Shown here: positions 15,029-25,548 of the stretch, one piece after another
How positions within the stretch are numbered: position 1 is the first letter of the stretch
Layout of the letters: each line of letters opens with the position of its first letter
DNA from: Streptomyces novaecaesareae
GTDB lineage: Bacteria > Actinomycetota > Actinomycetes > Streptomycetales > Streptomycetaceae
Length of the DNA stretch: 34,071 nucleotides
Direction: 5' to 3'
Assembly: GCF_000716875.1 (NCBI RefSeq)
Contig: NZ_JNWQ01000072.1
Span: forward strand, 1 to 34,071
Notes under the pieces: model-generated
The model's input: only the letters and a program-made list of their open reading frames with translations
What the model was told of the DNA's origin: nothing
Database searches by the model: none
Made by a program: the position numbers and the translations under genes

Positions 15029-17027
15029 AGACCGTCGCCTGCTCGACCCGGTCGGCGGCCAGGCCGTCCGGCTGGGCGGACAGGTAGGCGGCGCCGCAGG
15101 CGGTCAGCCGCAGGGCGGTGTCGATCAGCGGGACGTGGCTGAAGGCCTGCGGGAAGTTGCCGACCTGGCGCTTGAGCCGCGGATCCCACTCCTCGGCGAG
15201 CAGGCCGATGTCGTTGCGGAGCGAGAGCAGCTTGTCGAACAGGTCGCGGGCCTCCTGGACCCGGCCGATCATGGCGAGGTCGTCGGCCAGCCAGAACGAG
15301 CAGGCCAGGAAGGCGCCCTCGTGGCCGGAGAGCCCGTCCACGTTGTTCCCGGACTCGTCGTGGGTCGGGTAGCGCAGCACGAAGCCGTCCTCGGTGGACA
15401 GTTCGCGCTGGATCGCCTCGATGGTGCCGATCACCCGCTTGTCGTCCGGCGGCAGGAAGCCGACCTGGGGGATGAGCAGCAGCGAGGCGTCCAGCTCCCG
15501 GCCGCCGTAGTACTGGGTGAAGGTGTTGCGCTCCGGGTCGTAGCCCTTCTCGCAGACGTCCCGGTGGATGGTCTCGCGCAGCTCGCGCCAGCGCTCCAGG
15601 TGGCCGTCGGCGGGGGCGTCCTCGGGGGTCTGCTCCAGCAGCTTGATGGTGCGGTCGACGGCGACCCAGGCCATCACCTTGGAGTGGACGAAGTGCCGGC
15701 GCGGGCCGCGGACCTCCCAGATGCCCTCGTCCGGCTCCTGCCAGTGCTCCTCCAGGTACTCGATCAGGCGCAGCTGCAGGTGGTGGGCGTGGTCGTTGCG
15801 GACCAGGCCGGTCATGTGGGCCAGGTGCAGGGCCTCCACGACCTCGCCGTAGACGTCGAGCTGGAGCTGCCCGGCGGCGCCGTTGCCGACCCGGACGGGC
15901 TGGGAGCCCTCATAGCCGGGCAGCCAGTCCAGCGAGGACTCGGTGAGCTCGCGCTCGCCCGCGATGCCGTACATGATCTGCAGGTTCTCCGGGTCGCCGG
16001 CGACGGCCCGCAGCAGCCACTCGCGCCAGGCCTTGGCCTCGTCGCGGTAGCCGGTGCGCAGCAGGGAGGAGAGCGTGATCGCGGCGTCGCGCAGCCAGGT
16101 GTAGCGGTAGTCCCAGTTGCGCTCGCCGCCGATGTCCTCGGGCAGCGAGGTGGTGGGGGCGGCGACGATGCCGCCGGTGGGGGCGTAGGTGAGGCCCTTG
16201 AGGGTGATCAGGGAGCGGACCACGGCCTCGCGGTAGGGGCCCTGGTAGGTGCACTGGTCGGCCCACTCGTGCCAGAAGTCGGCGGTGGCGTCCAGCATCT
16301 CCTCGGCGTCCGGGGCCGTGGGCGGGTCCAGGTGGGAGGCCTGCCAGGTGAGGGCGAAGGCGATCCGCTCGCCGGCGGTCACGGTGAAGTCGGCGTAGGT
16401 GGTGAGGTTGCGGCCGTACGTGTCGGCCTCGCCGTCCAGCCAGACCGAGTCGGGCCCGGCGACGGCGACGGTGCGGTGGCCGCCGTCGGCCTGCTCGACG
16501 CGGTGCACCCAGGGCACGATGCGGCCGTACGAGAAGCGCATCCGCACCGCCGAGCGCATCCGGACGGTGCCGGCCACGCCCTCGACGATCCGGATCACCT
16601 GGGGGACGGCGTCCTTGCCGGCCAGCGGGCGCGGCGGCATGAAGTCGATCACCCGGACGGTGCCGCCCTGGGCGTCCCACTCCTGCTCCAGGATCAGCGA
16701 GTCGCCCCGGTAGCGGCGGCGGTCGGCGGGCACGGCGGGGGCGGCGGCGGTGGGCGGGGGCACGCGCAGGTCGGCGGTGTCGGCGAGGCGGACCCGGCCG
16801 ACGGTGCTGGGGGCCGTGGCGGGGACGGGCACCGGGACGGCGGTCGCGACGGCTTCGGCCGGGCCGATCCGCCAGAAGCCGTGTTCATCGGTGCCGAGCA
16901 GGCCGGCGAACACGGCCGGCGAGTCGAAGCGGGGAAGGCAGAGCCAGTCCACCGCCCCGTCCCTGCTGACCAGGGCAGCGGTCTGCATGTCCCCGATGAG
17001 TGCGTAGTCCTCGATACGGCCGGCCAC
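15027..17027 (-). CDS. Glycoside hydrolase family 15 protein (glucoamylase/trehalase-like)
   Basis: A 666-residue cytoplasmic GH15 protein (no signal peptide). It starts MAGRIEDYALIGDMQTAALV, typical of actinobacterial GH15 proteins, followed by a beta-rich N-terminal domain. The (alpha/alpha)6 barrel then carries GGERNWDYRYTWLRDA, the catalytic-region EGIWEVRGPRRHFVHSKVMAW, SGHEGAFLACSFWLAD and LLAEEWDPRLKRQVGNFPQAFSH. Mycobacterial relatives of the same length are trehalases, so trehalose or maltooligosaccharide hydrolysis are both possible. A short Pro/Ala/Val-rich insert lies at about residues 58-100. The start is GTG at 17027 with GGAG 6 bases upstream. It is divergent from pyrG across about 720 bases. 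Confidence 0.95.
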   Translation of the reverse strand: MAGRIEDYALIGDMQTAALVSRDGAVDWLCLPRFDSPAVFAGLLGTDEHGFWRIGPAEAVATAVPVPVPATAPSTVGRVRLADTADLRVPPPTAAAPAVPADRRRYRGDSLILEQEWDAQGGTVRVIDFMPPRPLAGKDAVPQVIRIVEGVAGTVRMRSAVRMRFSYGRIVPWVHRVEQADGGHRTVAVAGPDSVWLDGEADTYGRNLTTYADFTVTAGERIAFALTWQASHLDPPTAPDAEEMLDATADFWHEWADQCTYQGPYREAVVRSLITLKGLTYAPTGGIVAAPTTSLPEDIGGERNWDYRYTWLRDAAITLSSLLRTGYRDEAKAWREWLLRAVAGDPENLQIMYGIAGERELTESSLDWLPGYEGSQPVRVGNGAAGQLQLDVYGEVVEALHLAHMTGLVRNDHAHHLQLRLIEYLEEHWQEPDEGIWEVRGPRRHFVHSKVMAWVAVDRTIKLLEQTPEDAPADGHLERWRELRETIHRDVCEKGYDPERNTFTQYYGGRELDASLLLIPQVGFLPPDDKRVIGTIEAIQRELSTEDGFVLRYPTHDESGNNVDGLSGHEGAFLACSFWLADDLAMIGRVQEARDLFDKLLSLRNDIGLLAEEWDPRLKRQVGNFPQAFSHVPLIDTALRLTACGAAYLSAQPDGLAADRVEQATV

Positions 17028-19428
<2,401 letters not shown>

Positions 19429-19471
19429 GGGCCTGCGAGTAGGTCTTCCTCTCTTCGGCCTCGGTCGTTCA

Positions 19472-19512
19472 CCGGACGGCGGCCCCGCGATTCCCGCGGG
19501 GCCGCCGTCCGG
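19472..19512 (+). terminator. pyrG terminator hairpin
   Basis: A perfect 18-bp stem (19472-19489 with 19495-19512) around a 5-base loop begins 44 bases after the pyrG stop. There is no T tract, but TTAGATT follows directly. It separates pyrG from the Nudix gene. Confidence 0.88.
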
Positions 19513-19515
19513 CGT

Positions 19516-19521
19516 TAGATT
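19516..19521 (+). promoter_or_regulatory. Possible -10 box of the Nudix gene
   Basis: TAGATT lies just downstream of the pyrG terminator and 28 bases before the Nudix start, a fitting distance for a short leader. The -35 region would fall inside the terminator stem and has no TTGAC-like match, so this rests on the -10 element and position alone. Confidence 0.35.
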
Positions 19522-19549
19522 GTGTCGTACTGACGAAAAGGGGAGAGCG

Positions 19550-20197
19550 ATGGACGAGCAGAGTGACCGGGTGATCGCCGACGTGGCCGAGGAGTGGGAG
19601 GTCCGGGACGGCCGGACGCCGTTCCAGGGCAAGGTCACCGGCGTGCGCAGCGAAGAGGTCCGGATGCCCGACGGCAGCTGGGCCCGCCGCGACTACCAGA
19701 CCCACCCCGGCTCGGTCTCGGTGCTCGCCCTCGACGACCGGCAGCGGGTGCTCGTCCTGCGCCAGTACCGCCACCCGGTGCGCCAGCGGCTGTGGGAGCT
19801 GCCGGCCGGCCTGCTCGACGTCCCCGGCGAGAACCCGTGGCACGCCGCGCGGCGCGAGCTGTACGAGGAGGCGCACTGCAAGGCCGACACCTGGCGGATC
19901 CTCGCCGACTACTACACCTCCCCGGGTGGCACCGACGAGGCGCTGCGGATGTTCCTGGCCACCGACCTGTCGGCGGCCGAAGGGGAGCGCTACGCGGCCG
20001 AGGGCGAGGAACAGGAGATCGAGGTCGCCTGGGTGCCGGTGCCGGAACTGATCCGGCTCATCCAGGCCGGGCACCTGCACAACCCGACGCTGATCACCGG
20101 CACCCTCGCCGTGCACGCCGCGCTCACCGGCCCCGACGGGCTGGCCGCGCTGCGCCCGGCGGACGCGCCCTGGCCGGCCCGGCCCTTCGAGGCGTGA
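19550..20197 (+). CDS. Nudix hydrolase, ADP-ribose pyrophosphatase type
   Basis: A 215-residue Nudix hydrolase like actinobacterial ADP-ribose pyrophosphatases. The Nudix box runs from Gly87 (PAGLLDVPGE) to RRELYEEA (101-108). The metal-binding residues Glu103, Glu106 and Glu107 are present. The usual glycine after EEx is replaced by His (EEAHC), as I recall for several streptomycete relatives. RQYRHPVRQRLWELPAG just before is also typical of this subgroup. The likely reaction is ADP-ribose to AMP and ribose 5-phosphate; other nucleotide sugars are possible. The start is the ATG at 19550 with GGGGAGAG upstream; the frame from 19520 lacks a site. Confidence 0.93.
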   Translation: MDEQSDRVIADVAEEWEVRDGRTPFQGKVTGVRSEEVRMPDGSWARRDYQTHPGSVSVLALDDRQRVLVLRQYRHPVRQRLWELPAGLLDVPGENPWHAARRELYEEAHCKADTWRILADYYTSPGGTDEALRMFLATDLSAAEGERYAAEGEEQEIEVAWVPVPELIRLIQAGHLHNPTLITGTLAVHAALTGPDGLAALRPADAPWPARPFEA

Positions 20198-20199
20198 GC

Positions 20200-20326
20200 G
20201 GCCGTCCCGGTCGCGCCGCCCGGGGGAGGCGGCGCTTCGGGTGCCGACGGCCGTCCCGCTCGATTCGCCCGGGCGGAGGCGGTGCTTCGGGGTGCCGAGG
20301 GCCGTCCCGGTTGATTCGCCCGGGTG
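20200..20326 (+). repeat. About 50-bp imperfect tandem repeat, 2.5 copies
   Basis: Units starting GGCCGTCCC begin at 20200, 20249 and 20300 (periods 49 and 51). Each contains TCGCCCGGG-like and GCTTCGGGGTGCCGA-like segments; the third copy breaks off after TTGATTCGCCCGGG. It lies directly after the Nudix stop, upstream of the AfsR-like gene. No function is evident. The remaining 20327-20471 holds no promoter I would trust. Confidence 0.75.
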
Positions 20327-20471
20327 ATTCGCCGGTTCGTACGACCGGATGTCACCTCGGCTGAGCTGGACGGTCGAACTACGCTTCGCAAACAGGGCGC
20401 CCGTCCCGGGCCGCCTCCGCTGAGCACCGGACGACGAGTCCGGATGCCGAGCGTCGCATGCCGAGCGCGGG

Positions 20472-22679
20472 ATGACGTCGGGAGTGGCACGGGTGGCGAG
20501 GAAGACGGCGACGATGGACCCCGGCCCCGGCGCGCCCGCCGGGGCCGTCCCGGGCCTGGACCGGCTGCCGGCCGGGCCCGCACTGTTCGTCGGGCGGCGC
20601 GCCGAACTGGCCGCACTGCGGGCGGCCGCCGCCCGCCCGGCGAGCGGCCGCTGCCCGGTCCTGGTGCTGGCCGGGCGCCCCGGCTCCGGGCGGACCGCGC
20701 TCGCCGCGCGCTTCGCCCGCACCGTCGCCCCCGACTACCCCGACGGCGTGCTGTTCGCCCGGATGTCCGCCGCCGACGGCGGCCGGGTGCCGCCCGCGCG
20801 GGCCGCCCGGCTGCTGCTGGAGCAGCTCGACCCGGAGTCCGCCGTGCCGCTGCCCGGGGCGGCCGGGGACGGGCGGGACGAGCCGGGCTGCGTCGCGCTG
20901 CGCGAGGCGCTGGCGGGGCTGCGGGTGCTGCTCGTCCTGGACGACGTACGGGACGCCGGGCAGGTGTGGCCGCTGCTCGCCGACGAACCCGGCTGCCTGG
21001 TGCTCGCCACCACGGCCGGACCGCTCACCGGGATCGAGGACATCGACCCCGTGATCCTCGGCGGGCTGGACCGGACGGCCTCCGGCGAACTGCTGGCCGA
21101 CCTCGTCGGCGGCACCCGGATCTCCTGCGACCCGGTCGGCGCGGCTGATCTGGCCGAGGCCTGCGCCGCCCGGCCGGCCGCACTGCGGCTGATGGCGGGG
21201 TGGCTGCGGGGGAGCCCCAAGAGCGCGGTGACCGACGCGGCGCAGGAGCTGAACCGGGTGGTGGGGGAGGAGACGGCGCCTGCGGTGGGGGCCAAGAACG
21301 GCCCGGCGAATGCGGCCGAGAAGGCGGAGGCGGCGGTGAGGGCCGCTGCGCCGTCGAAGCCGTCGGAGAACACGCAGAAGTCTGTGCCCAAGGTCACGGC
21401 CAAGGTCACGGCCAAGAATGGGGCCAAGTCCGCGGCCAGGAGCGCCGCCGAGAGCGGGCCCAAGAAGAAGGGGGAGGGGGACGGCTCCGCCTCCGCTTCT
21501 GCTTCCACGTCCGCCGTCGAGTCGGCGGGTGACCCGGCGGCCTGGGTGAAGCCCGGCCCGGAGCCGGCCGAGCCGGTGCCCGTTCCCGACAACGATCCGC
21601 TGCTCGGTGCGTTCACCCTGCTCTACCGCGGGCTGCCGGCCGCCCAGGCGCGGATGCTGCGCACCCTCACCCTGGCCCCGGCGCAGACGGCGGATCCGCG
21701 CACCGCCTCCGCCCTGGTCGGCTGCCCGGTGCCGGACGCGGCCGCGACCCTGGCCGCGCTCGCCGAGCGGGAACTGCTGGGGGAGGAGGCGCCCGCCGCC
21801 GACGGCACCCCGCGCTACCGAGTGCCCGGGCGGCTCTACCCCCGGCTGGTCCGGCTGCGGCAGCAGGAGGACCGGCCCGCCGAGACCGAACTCGCCCGGG
21901 CCCGGCTGCTGGAACGGCTGGTCCGGCTCACCGAGTCGGCCCGGGCGCTGCTCGACCCGGCGGGCGGCTCCGGCGCCGCCCCCGGAACTGCCCCCGGAAC
22001 CGCCCCCGAGCCGCTGCCGGCCGCGCTGCGGCTGCGTTCGGCCGCGCACGCCCGGGAGTGGCTGCTCGGCGAGCGGGAGCTGCTGCTCGGCGCGGTGGCC
22101 GACGCGATCGGCCAGGGCGATCTGGACGGCTCGGCCGGGCGGCTGGTCACCGCGCTGCTGCGGGCGCTGCCGCTGACCGGCGCCGCCGCCCCCACCGACC
22201 TCTACCGGCTGCACGAACTGGTGCTGACCGTCGCCGAGCGCAACCGCCGGCCCCGCCGCGCCTCCGCCGCCCTGCTCAACCTGGGCGACCTGCAGGTCTC
22301 GGCGGGCCGCTGGGAGCAGGCCGCCGCGCACTACCGGGCCGCCCTGGAGCACGCCCGCACGGCCAACGACGAACCGCTCTGCGCGCGCGCCCTGGAGGGC
22401 GCGGCCGGCTGTCACCGGGCGCTCGGTGACGCGGTGCGCGCCGCCGACTGGTACGGGCGAGCGCTCGGCCTGCGCCAGTCGCTCGGGGACCATGCGGCCG
22501 AGGCCCGGCTGCTCGCCCGGGTGGCCGAGGCGCACACCGCGCAGCGCCGCTTCGACGAGGCCGACCGTGAGTACCGGGCGGCCCTCGCGGTCCTGCGCAG
22601 GCTCGGCGACGAGCGCGGCCGGGAGGCGGTCGGGGCGGCCCTTTCGGACCTGCGGGAACGCGTCGACGCCGGGTGGTGA
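20472..22679 (+). CDS. AfsR-like STAND NTPase with C-terminal TPR repeats
   Basis: A 735-residue protein with the core of AfsR/NB-ARC regulators but no N-terminal DNA-binding domain. After about 35 residues, FVGRRAELAALR starts the NTPase domain. The P-loop reads GRPGSGRT (68-75), with Arg74 where the Walker A lysine is expected. Walker B-like RVLLVLDD follows. Residues about 265-355 are an Ala/Lys/Glu/Ser-rich low-complexity insert (for example KVTAKVTAKNGAKSAARSAA), then a winged-helix-like region. The last 160 residues contain TPRs (SAALLNLGDLQVSAGRWEQA, GAAGCHRALGDAVRAADWYG, ARVAEAHTAQRRFDEADREY). Several starts are possible: ATG 20472 used here, or ATG 20514 with GAGGAAG upstream. A role as a signalling scaffold is inference. 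It is upstream of ald, an order seen in streptomycetes. Confidence 0.88.
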   Translation: MTSGVARVARKTATMDPGPGAPAGAVPGLDRLPAGPALFVGRRAELAALRAAAARPASGRCPVLVLAGRPGSGRTALAARFARTVAPDYPDGVLFARMSAADGGRVPPARAARLLLEQLDPESAVPLPGAAGDGRDEPGCVALREALAGLRVLLVLDDVRDAGQVWPLLADEPGCLVLATTAGPLTGIEDIDPVILGGLDRTASGELLADLVGGTRISCDPVGAADLAEACAARPAALRLMAGWLRGSPKSAVTDAAQELNRVVGEETAPAVGAKNGPANAAEKAEAAVRAAAPSKPSENTQKSVPKVTAKVTAKNGAKSAARSAAESGPKKKGEGDGSASASASTSAVESAGDPAAWVKPGPEPAEPVPVPDNDPLLGAFTLLYRGLPAAQARMLRTLTLAPAQTADPRTASALVGCPVPDAAATLAALAERELLGEEAPAADGTPRYRVPGRLYPRLVRLRQQEDRPAETELARARLLERLVRLTESARALLDPAGGSGAAPGTAPGTAPEPLPAALRLRSAAHAREWLLGERELLLGAVADAIGQGDLDGSAGRLVTALLRALPLTGAAAPTDLYRLHELVLTVAERNRRPRRASAALLNLGDLQVSAGRWEQAAAHYRAALEHARTANDEPLCARALEGAAGCHRALGDAVRAADWYGRALGLRQSLGDHAAEARLLARVAEAHTAQRRFDEADREYRAALAVLRRLGDERGREAVGAALSDLRERVDAGW

Positions 22680-22726
22680 CGGGCGGTTCGGAGGTATTGT
22701 CGAAGATGCCCGGTTACAACGTCTTT

Positions 22727-22762
22727 GGCGGGTAAGTCGCAGGGGAAGCCTACGAACCTGCC
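22727..22762 (+). other. Two-tier hairpin between the AfsR-like gene and ald
   Basis: GGCGGGT (22727-22733) pairs with ACCTGCC (22756-22762, one G-U). After a 3-base AAG bulge, TCGCAGG (22737-22743) pairs with CCTACGA (22749-22755, one C-A mismatch) around the loop GGAAG. It lies 48 bases after the AfsR-like stop and 34 bases upstream of the ald -35 box. It could terminate the AfsR-like transcript, or belong to a longer ald leader if an earlier promoter exists. It does not fit any riboswitch consensus I know (glycine, cobalamin, ydaO and TPP considered). Confidence 0.4.
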
Positions 22763-22795
22763 AATGCGCGCGGGGAAATTATTCACTTTGGAAGG

Positions 22796-22824
22796 CTGAC
22801 ACGCCGACTTGGCTTCATTACACT
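22796..22824 (+). promoter_or_regulatory. Promoter of alanine dehydrogenase
   Basis: CTGACA (22796-22801) and TACACT (22819-22824) are separated by exactly 17 bp, a close match to the housekeeping sigma consensus. Transcription would begin near 22831, giving a leader of about 110 bases before the ald GTG. That leader contains the small hairpin ACCGG-TCTTCT-CCGGT near 22890. The AT-rich stretch GAAATTATTCACTTTG just upstream could hold a regulator site; Lrp-type AldR controls ald in mycobacteria, but no site can be assigned here. Confidence 0.75.
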
Positions 22825-22939
22825 CGAAGCTAGTCGCGCAGCGATCCCCGCCCCGGGCTGCCCGGAGGCTTCCCCACGTGCGCGTCGCCCACCGGTCTTC
22901 TCCGGTCGGGACCCCCATGGCAAGAGGACGTGTTTAGCC

Positions 22940-24055
22940 GTGAAGGTCGGCATCCCCCGCGAGGTCAAGAACCACGAGTACCGCGTGGCCATCACGCCCG
23001 CCGGCGTGCATGAGCTGGTCCGCAACGGACACGAGGTCTACATCGAGGACAACGCCGGTCTCGGCTCCTCGATCCCCAACGAGGAGTACGTGGCCGCCGG
23101 CGCCACCATCCTCCCCACCGCCGACGAGGTGTGGGCCACCGCCGACCTGCTGCTGAAGGTCAAGGAGCCCATCGCCTCCGAGTACCACCGGCTGCGCAAG
23201 GGCCAGACCGTCTTCACGTACCTGCACCTGGCGGCCGACCGGGCCGGCACCGACGCGCTGATCGCCTCGGGCACCACCGCGATCGCGTACGAGACCGTGC
23301 AGCTGGGCAACGGCGCGCTGCCGCTGCTCGCCCCGATGTCCGAGGTCGCGGGCCGCCTGGCCCCGCAGGTCGGCTCGTACCACCTGATGCGTCCGGCCGG
23401 CGGCCGCGGCGTGCTGCCCGGCGGCGTGCCCGGCACCCACCCGGCCAAGGCCGTCGTCATCGGCGGTGGCGTCTCCGGCTGGCACGCGGCCACCATCGCC
23501 ATCGGCATGGGCTACGACGTGACCCTGCTGGACCGCGACATCAACAAGCTGCGCGAGGCCGACCGCATCTTCGGCACGAAGATCAAGGCCATCATGTCCA
23601 ACTCCTTCGAGCTGGAGAAGGCCGTCCTCGACGCCGACCTGGTCATCGGCGCGGTGCTGATCCCGGGCGCCAAGGCCCCGAAGCTGGTCACCAACGAGCT
23701 GGTCTCCCGCATGAAGCCGGGCTCCGTGCTCGTCGACATCGCCATCGACCAGGGCGGCTGCTTCGAGGACTCGCACCCGACCACGCACGACGACCCGACC
23801 TTCCAGGTCCACAACTCGGTCTTCTACTGCGTGGCCAACATGCCGGGCGCCGTCCCGAACACCTCCACCTACGCGCTGACCAACGCCACGCTGCCGTACG
23901 TCATCGAGCTGGCGAACCGCGGTTGGAAGGAGGCGCTGCGCCGCGACCCGGCGCTCGCCAAGGGCCTGAACGTGCACGAGGGCCAGATCACCTTCCCGGC
24001 CGTGGCCGAGGCCTTCGGCCTGGAGTCGGTCTCGCTGGAGAGCGTGCTCGCCTGA
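22940..24055 (+). CDS. ald: Alanine dehydrogenase
   Basis: A 371-residue L-alanine dehydrogenase, the same length as the Mycobacterium enzyme, interconverting alanine and pyruvate plus ammonia with NAD. Key residues fall at the standard positions: Arg15, Lys75 (in LLLKVKEP), His96 (in FTYLHLAAD) and Asp270 (in VDIAIDQGG). The NAD-binding motif is VVIGGGVSGWHAA. The start is GTG at 22940 (MKVGIPREVKNHEYRV), with AGAGGA 11 bases upstream. It has its own strong promoter and a hairpin terminator, so it is probably monocistronic. Confidence 0.98.
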   Translation: MKVGIPREVKNHEYRVAITPAGVHELVRNGHEVYIEDNAGLGSSIPNEEYVAAGATILPTADEVWATADLLLKVKEPIASEYHRLRKGQTVFTYLHLAADRAGTDALIASGTTAIAYETVQLGNGALPLLAPMSEVAGRLAPQVGSYHLMRPAGGRGVLPGGVPGTHPAKAVVIGGGVSGWHAATIAIGMGYDVTLLDRDINKLREADRIFGTKIKAIMSNSFELEKAVLDADLVIGAVLIPGAKAPKLVTNELVSRMKPGSVLVDIAIDQGGCFEDSHPTTHDDPTFQVHNSVFYCVANMPGAVPNTSTYALTNATLPYVIELANRGWKEALRRDPALAKGLNVHEGQITFPAVAEAFGLESVSLESVLA

Positions 24056-24081
24056 ACCCCCTGACCGCTCGGCGGTCGTTC

Positions 24082-24112
24082 GCCCCCGACCCGATATCTT
24101 CGGGTCGGGGGC
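24082..24112 (+). terminator. ald terminator hairpin
   Basis: A perfect 13-bp stem (GCCCCCGACCCGA 24082-24094 with its complement 24100-24112), loop TATCT, 27 bases after the ald stop and followed by TTCG. A smaller ACCGC/GCGGT stem precedes it at about 24064-24077. Confidence 0.88.
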
Positions 24113-24381
24113 TTCGCCGTGCCCGTCAACGGTGGATGGACCGGGTAGGTCGCTCTGTCGTCAATTTCCGTCGGTCACATCACCCGCCCGCAGAAACGTC
24201 GGGGTCGATGACCCACTCATCCCTTGACAGCAGCCCGCCTGATAGTCGACACATCCTGCCCACTACCGTGGATTGTGTTGCTGCGAACGCCTTGAACGGC
24301 CTAGAGTCGCAAACCGTCGGCATGCTGCCACGCTGACGAATCGACATAGAGTCCTGGATGCCCAAGGAGGTAAGACGACTT
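24113..24381 (+). other. Upstream region of the ParA-like gene
   Basis: This gap is noticeably less GC-rich than its neighbours. It contains a perfect TTGACA at 24224-24229, without a matching -10 at 17-18 bp. TTGCTG (24278-24283) plus TAGAGT (24302-24307), 18 bp apart, is a plausible promoter. A second TAGAGTC lies at 24347-24353, 45 bp further on. If the latter were a -10 box, the transcript would begin at about 24358, just before the Shine-Dalgarno AAGGAGGT at 24364-24371. That perfect site fixes the start of the next gene at 24382. Confidence 0.5.
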
Positions 24382-25548
24382 GTGAATGAGTCGACAATTG
24401 CTCCCGGGGGTGGTCAGCCAGGACTGGCGCAGTACACCGCCGCCCAGCCGAGTGAGGAGCCCGGGGCCCGGCAGCCCTCCGTGGGCTCGGCCGAGGTCGG
24501 CTCGGTCGCACTCCGCACTTTCGAAGCACGCCAGAACACAACGCAGGTGACCACGGTGACCGATCACGACGCCGACCTGGCGGCCTACGGCCTGGCCTAC
24601 GGCGAGTTCGCCTACGGCGCCTACGACGACCCGGACGCCGAGTACGAGCCGGACCCGGAGTACGCCGCCACGCTGGCCCCGGACGCCGCGCGCCAGCGCC
24701 GCGAGCGGGTCGGCCCGACCGGCCGTCCGCTGCCGTACTTCCCGATCCCCGCGCCCGTCGCCGAGCACGGCCCCGCCCAGATCATCGCCATGTGCAACCA
24801 GAAGGGCGGCGTCGGCAAGACCACGTCGACCATCAACCTGGGCGCGGCGCTGGCCGAGTACGGCCGCCGGGTGCTGCTCGTCGACTTCGACCCGCAGGGC
24901 GCGCTCTCGGTCGGCCTCGGCGTCAACCCGATGGAGCTCGACGTCACCGTCTACAACCTGCTCATGGAGCGGGGCCTGACGGCCGATGAGGTGCTGCTCA
25001 AGACGGCCGTGCCGGGCATGGACCTGCTGCCGTCCAACATCGACCTCTCCGCCGCCGAGGTGCAGCTGGTCAGCGAGGTGGCCCGGGAGTCCGCGCTGGC
25101 GCGCGCCCTGAAGCCGCTGCTGCCCGACTACGACTACGTCATCATCGACTGCCAGCCCTCGCTGGGCCTGCTGACGGTCAATGCGCTGACGGCCGCTCAC
25201 AGCGTGATCGTGCCGCTGGAGTGCGAGTTCTTCGCGCTGCGCGGTGTCGCGCTGCTGACCGAGACCATCGAGAAGGTGTGCGAGCGGCTCAACCCCGAGC
25301 TGCGCCTGGACGGCATCCTCGCGACCATGTACGACTCGCGCACCGTGCACAGCCGTGAGGTGCTGGCGCGGGTCGTCGAGGCGTTCGGCGAGCACGTCTT
25401 CCACACCGTCATCGGGCGGACCGTGCGCTTCCCGGAGACCACCGTCGCCGGCGAGCCCATCACCACGTACGCCACCAACTCGGTCGGTGCCGCCGCCTAC
25501 CGCCAGCTCGCCAGGGAGGTGCTCGACCGGTGCCGCCCCGCCGAGTGA
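24382..25548 (+). CDS. ParA-family chromosome partitioning ATPase
   Basis: A 388-residue ParA-type ATPase. The deviant Walker A KGGVGKTT lies at 141-148, with both signature lysines (Lys141, Lys146). Walker A' VLLVDFDPQGAL and Walker B YVIIDCQPSLGLLT follow, then EFFALRGVALL and the C-terminal VRFPETTVAGEPITTYA. A 130-residue acidic, Tyr/Asp-rich, probably disordered N-terminal extension is a distinguishing feature of this second, non-oriC ParA of streptomycetes. The start is GTG at 24382 because the near-perfect AAGGAGGT is 10 bases upstream; an in-frame ATG at 24358 would place that site inside the gene. Its stop overlaps the next gene by 4 bases and the Scp genes follow. A role in chromosome segregation or cell division is likely. 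Confidence 0.95.
   Translation: MNESTIAPGGGQPGLAQYTAAQPSEEPGARQPSVGSAEVGSVALRTFEARQNTTQVTTVTDHDADLAAYGLAYGEFAYGAYDDPDAEYEPDPEYAATLAPDAARQRRERVGPTGRPLPYFPIPAPVAEHGPAQIIAMCNQKGGVGKTTSTINLGAALAEYGRRVLLVDFDPQGALSVGLGVNPMELDVTVYNLLMERGLTADEVLLKTAVPGMDLLPSNIDLSAAEVQLVSEVARESALARALKPLLPDYDYVIIDCQPSLGLLTVNALTAAHSVIVPLECEFFALRGVALLTETIEKVCERLNPELRLDGILATMYDSRTVHSREVLARVVEAFGEHVFHTVIGRTVRFPETTVAGEPITTYATNSVGAAAYRQLAREVLDRCRPAE

Noticed and set aside
22680..22939. Glycine, cobalamin, ydaO or TPP riboswitch upstream of ald
   Set aside because: None of the conserved loop sequences of these classes could be matched; only a generic hairpin is visible.
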